Assembly (NCBI GenBank): GCA_946406115.1
Contig: OX291547.1
Coordinates: 439,001-503,000, forward strand
Length of the DNA: 64,000 nt
Reading direction: 5' to 3'
Origin: Apoda limacodes
Lineage: Eukaryota; Arthropoda; Insecta; Lepidoptera; Limacodidae
In this document: positions 63,430-64,000 of the stretch, piece by piece
Position numbering within the stretch: the stretch's first letter is position 1
Layout: each line of letters begins with the position of its first letter
The notes under the pieces: model-generated
The model's input: only the letters and a program-made list of their open reading frames with translations
What the model was told of the DNA's origin: nothing
Databases searched by the model: none
Program-made: the position numbers and the translations under genes

Positions 63430-64000
63430 GCAACTTAGTTTATTTTTGAAAAAAGGTAACAAAACTAAAAACTTGCTATTAGCTATATATACATTATAAA
63501 AGGCATTGGTTTTTATAAGCATTATACGCAAAGCACTACAACACCCACAAAACACAACGCTTATACAGTGGCTATTCAAAAACACAATATTAAATAATAA
63601 GCAAAAGCACAAATACAAAATGTAACAAAATGGCAAAATTAAGCAGCAATAAAAAATATTTGAGAATGGCAAATTAAAGCACAAATATACAATACTAAAA
63701 AATTTTAAATTGCGGCACAAATAAAAAATAGTAAAAAATGGTAAACTAAAACACAAATTAAAAATATAAAAAAATGCAAAACTAAAGCACACATAAAAAA
63801 TAGTGTAATATGGTGGGTTACGATTCAATTTAAAAATATAAAAGTGGGGCAAATCAAAAGTAATAAGCATTGAAAAATTTAAGCACAAAAAACGAAAAAT
63901 ATAGAAAAATGGCAAATAAAAGCACAAATAAATATTTGTAAAAAATAGCCAGTAACAATACGATAGATTAATTATTGTCAAATCTGAGACATACCAAAAA
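63430..64000. repeat. Degenerate ~39-bp AT-rich tandem repeat
   Basis: From about 63590 to 63960 the + strand repeats variants of GCACAAATAAAAAATAG and AAAATGGCAAA(T/C)TAAA with a period near 39 bp. The minus strand is open from 63981 to 63346 and would read as a repeated hydrophobic 13-mer (LPFFYIFYLCF type), but composition and period explain this. No gene is claimed. Confidence 0.7.

Overview
This is a stretch of an animal nuclear genome made almost entirely of transposable-element remains. The best guess is a moth or butterfly (Lepidoptera). The basis is AT-rich non-coding DNA, many broken non-LTR retrotransposons with the 3'-UTR style I associate with Lepidoptera (a GAGTTTCTTGCC...TTCTTCTC block and short hexamer tails such as TTTGAC or TTGAAT repeats), plus piggyBac, Tc1/mariner, hAT, Copia, BEL/Pao and Helitron-like pieces. 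No bacterial operon, rRNA gene, convincing functional tRNA gene or CRISPR array was seen. The only candidate for a non-transposon gene is an eroded DUF4806-like gene at about 54.4-57.6 kb.

Layout. 1-4.6 kb: a piggyBac scrap abuts a Copia element on the + strand, which is itself interrupted by a deleted Tc1-like element with perfect 24-bp terminal repeats and TA target duplications. 4.6-12.5 kb: mostly non-coding, with an RTE-like tail, two 3' ends of one LINE family (one flanked by 143-bp direct repeats) and a BEL/Pao pol fragment (-). 12.8-23.0 kb: two Jockey-like LINEs head to tail on the - strand; the longer has a family-B LINE (+, poly-A tailed) inserted in its gag. 23.5-25 kb: another Jockey-like RT fragment, a hAT-type MITE and a TA microsatellite. 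25-31.9 kb: AT-rich DNA, a BEL/Pao gag split by an insertion containing a tRNA-like sequence, an RTE 5' end and a mariner transposase relic. 31.9-50.8 kb: four copies of a CR1-like family (family C); the third is split by a 3.1-kb Helitron-like element containing two unrelated satellite arrays. 51.5-52.9 kb: 5' portion of a third family-B copy. 54.4-57.6 kb: DUF4806-like exons. 58 kb: a 25-bp minisatellite. 59.2-63.4 kb: a family-B 3' end, a gag+endonuclease LINE fragment (family F) and a nearly intact CR1/L2-like ORF2 of 729 codons (family G). The window ends in a roughly 39-bp degenerate repeat.

How it fits together: nothing here acts as a pathway. The value lies in the insertion stratigraphy (Tc1 into Copia; family B into Jockey gag; Helitron into a LINE that had itself split a 59-bp tandem array) and in repeat structures generated by the elements. 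Nearly every ORF is broken, so few elements could be autonomous. Family G ORF2 is the least damaged. All family assignments come from reading translated motifs by eye; none was confirmed by a database search.
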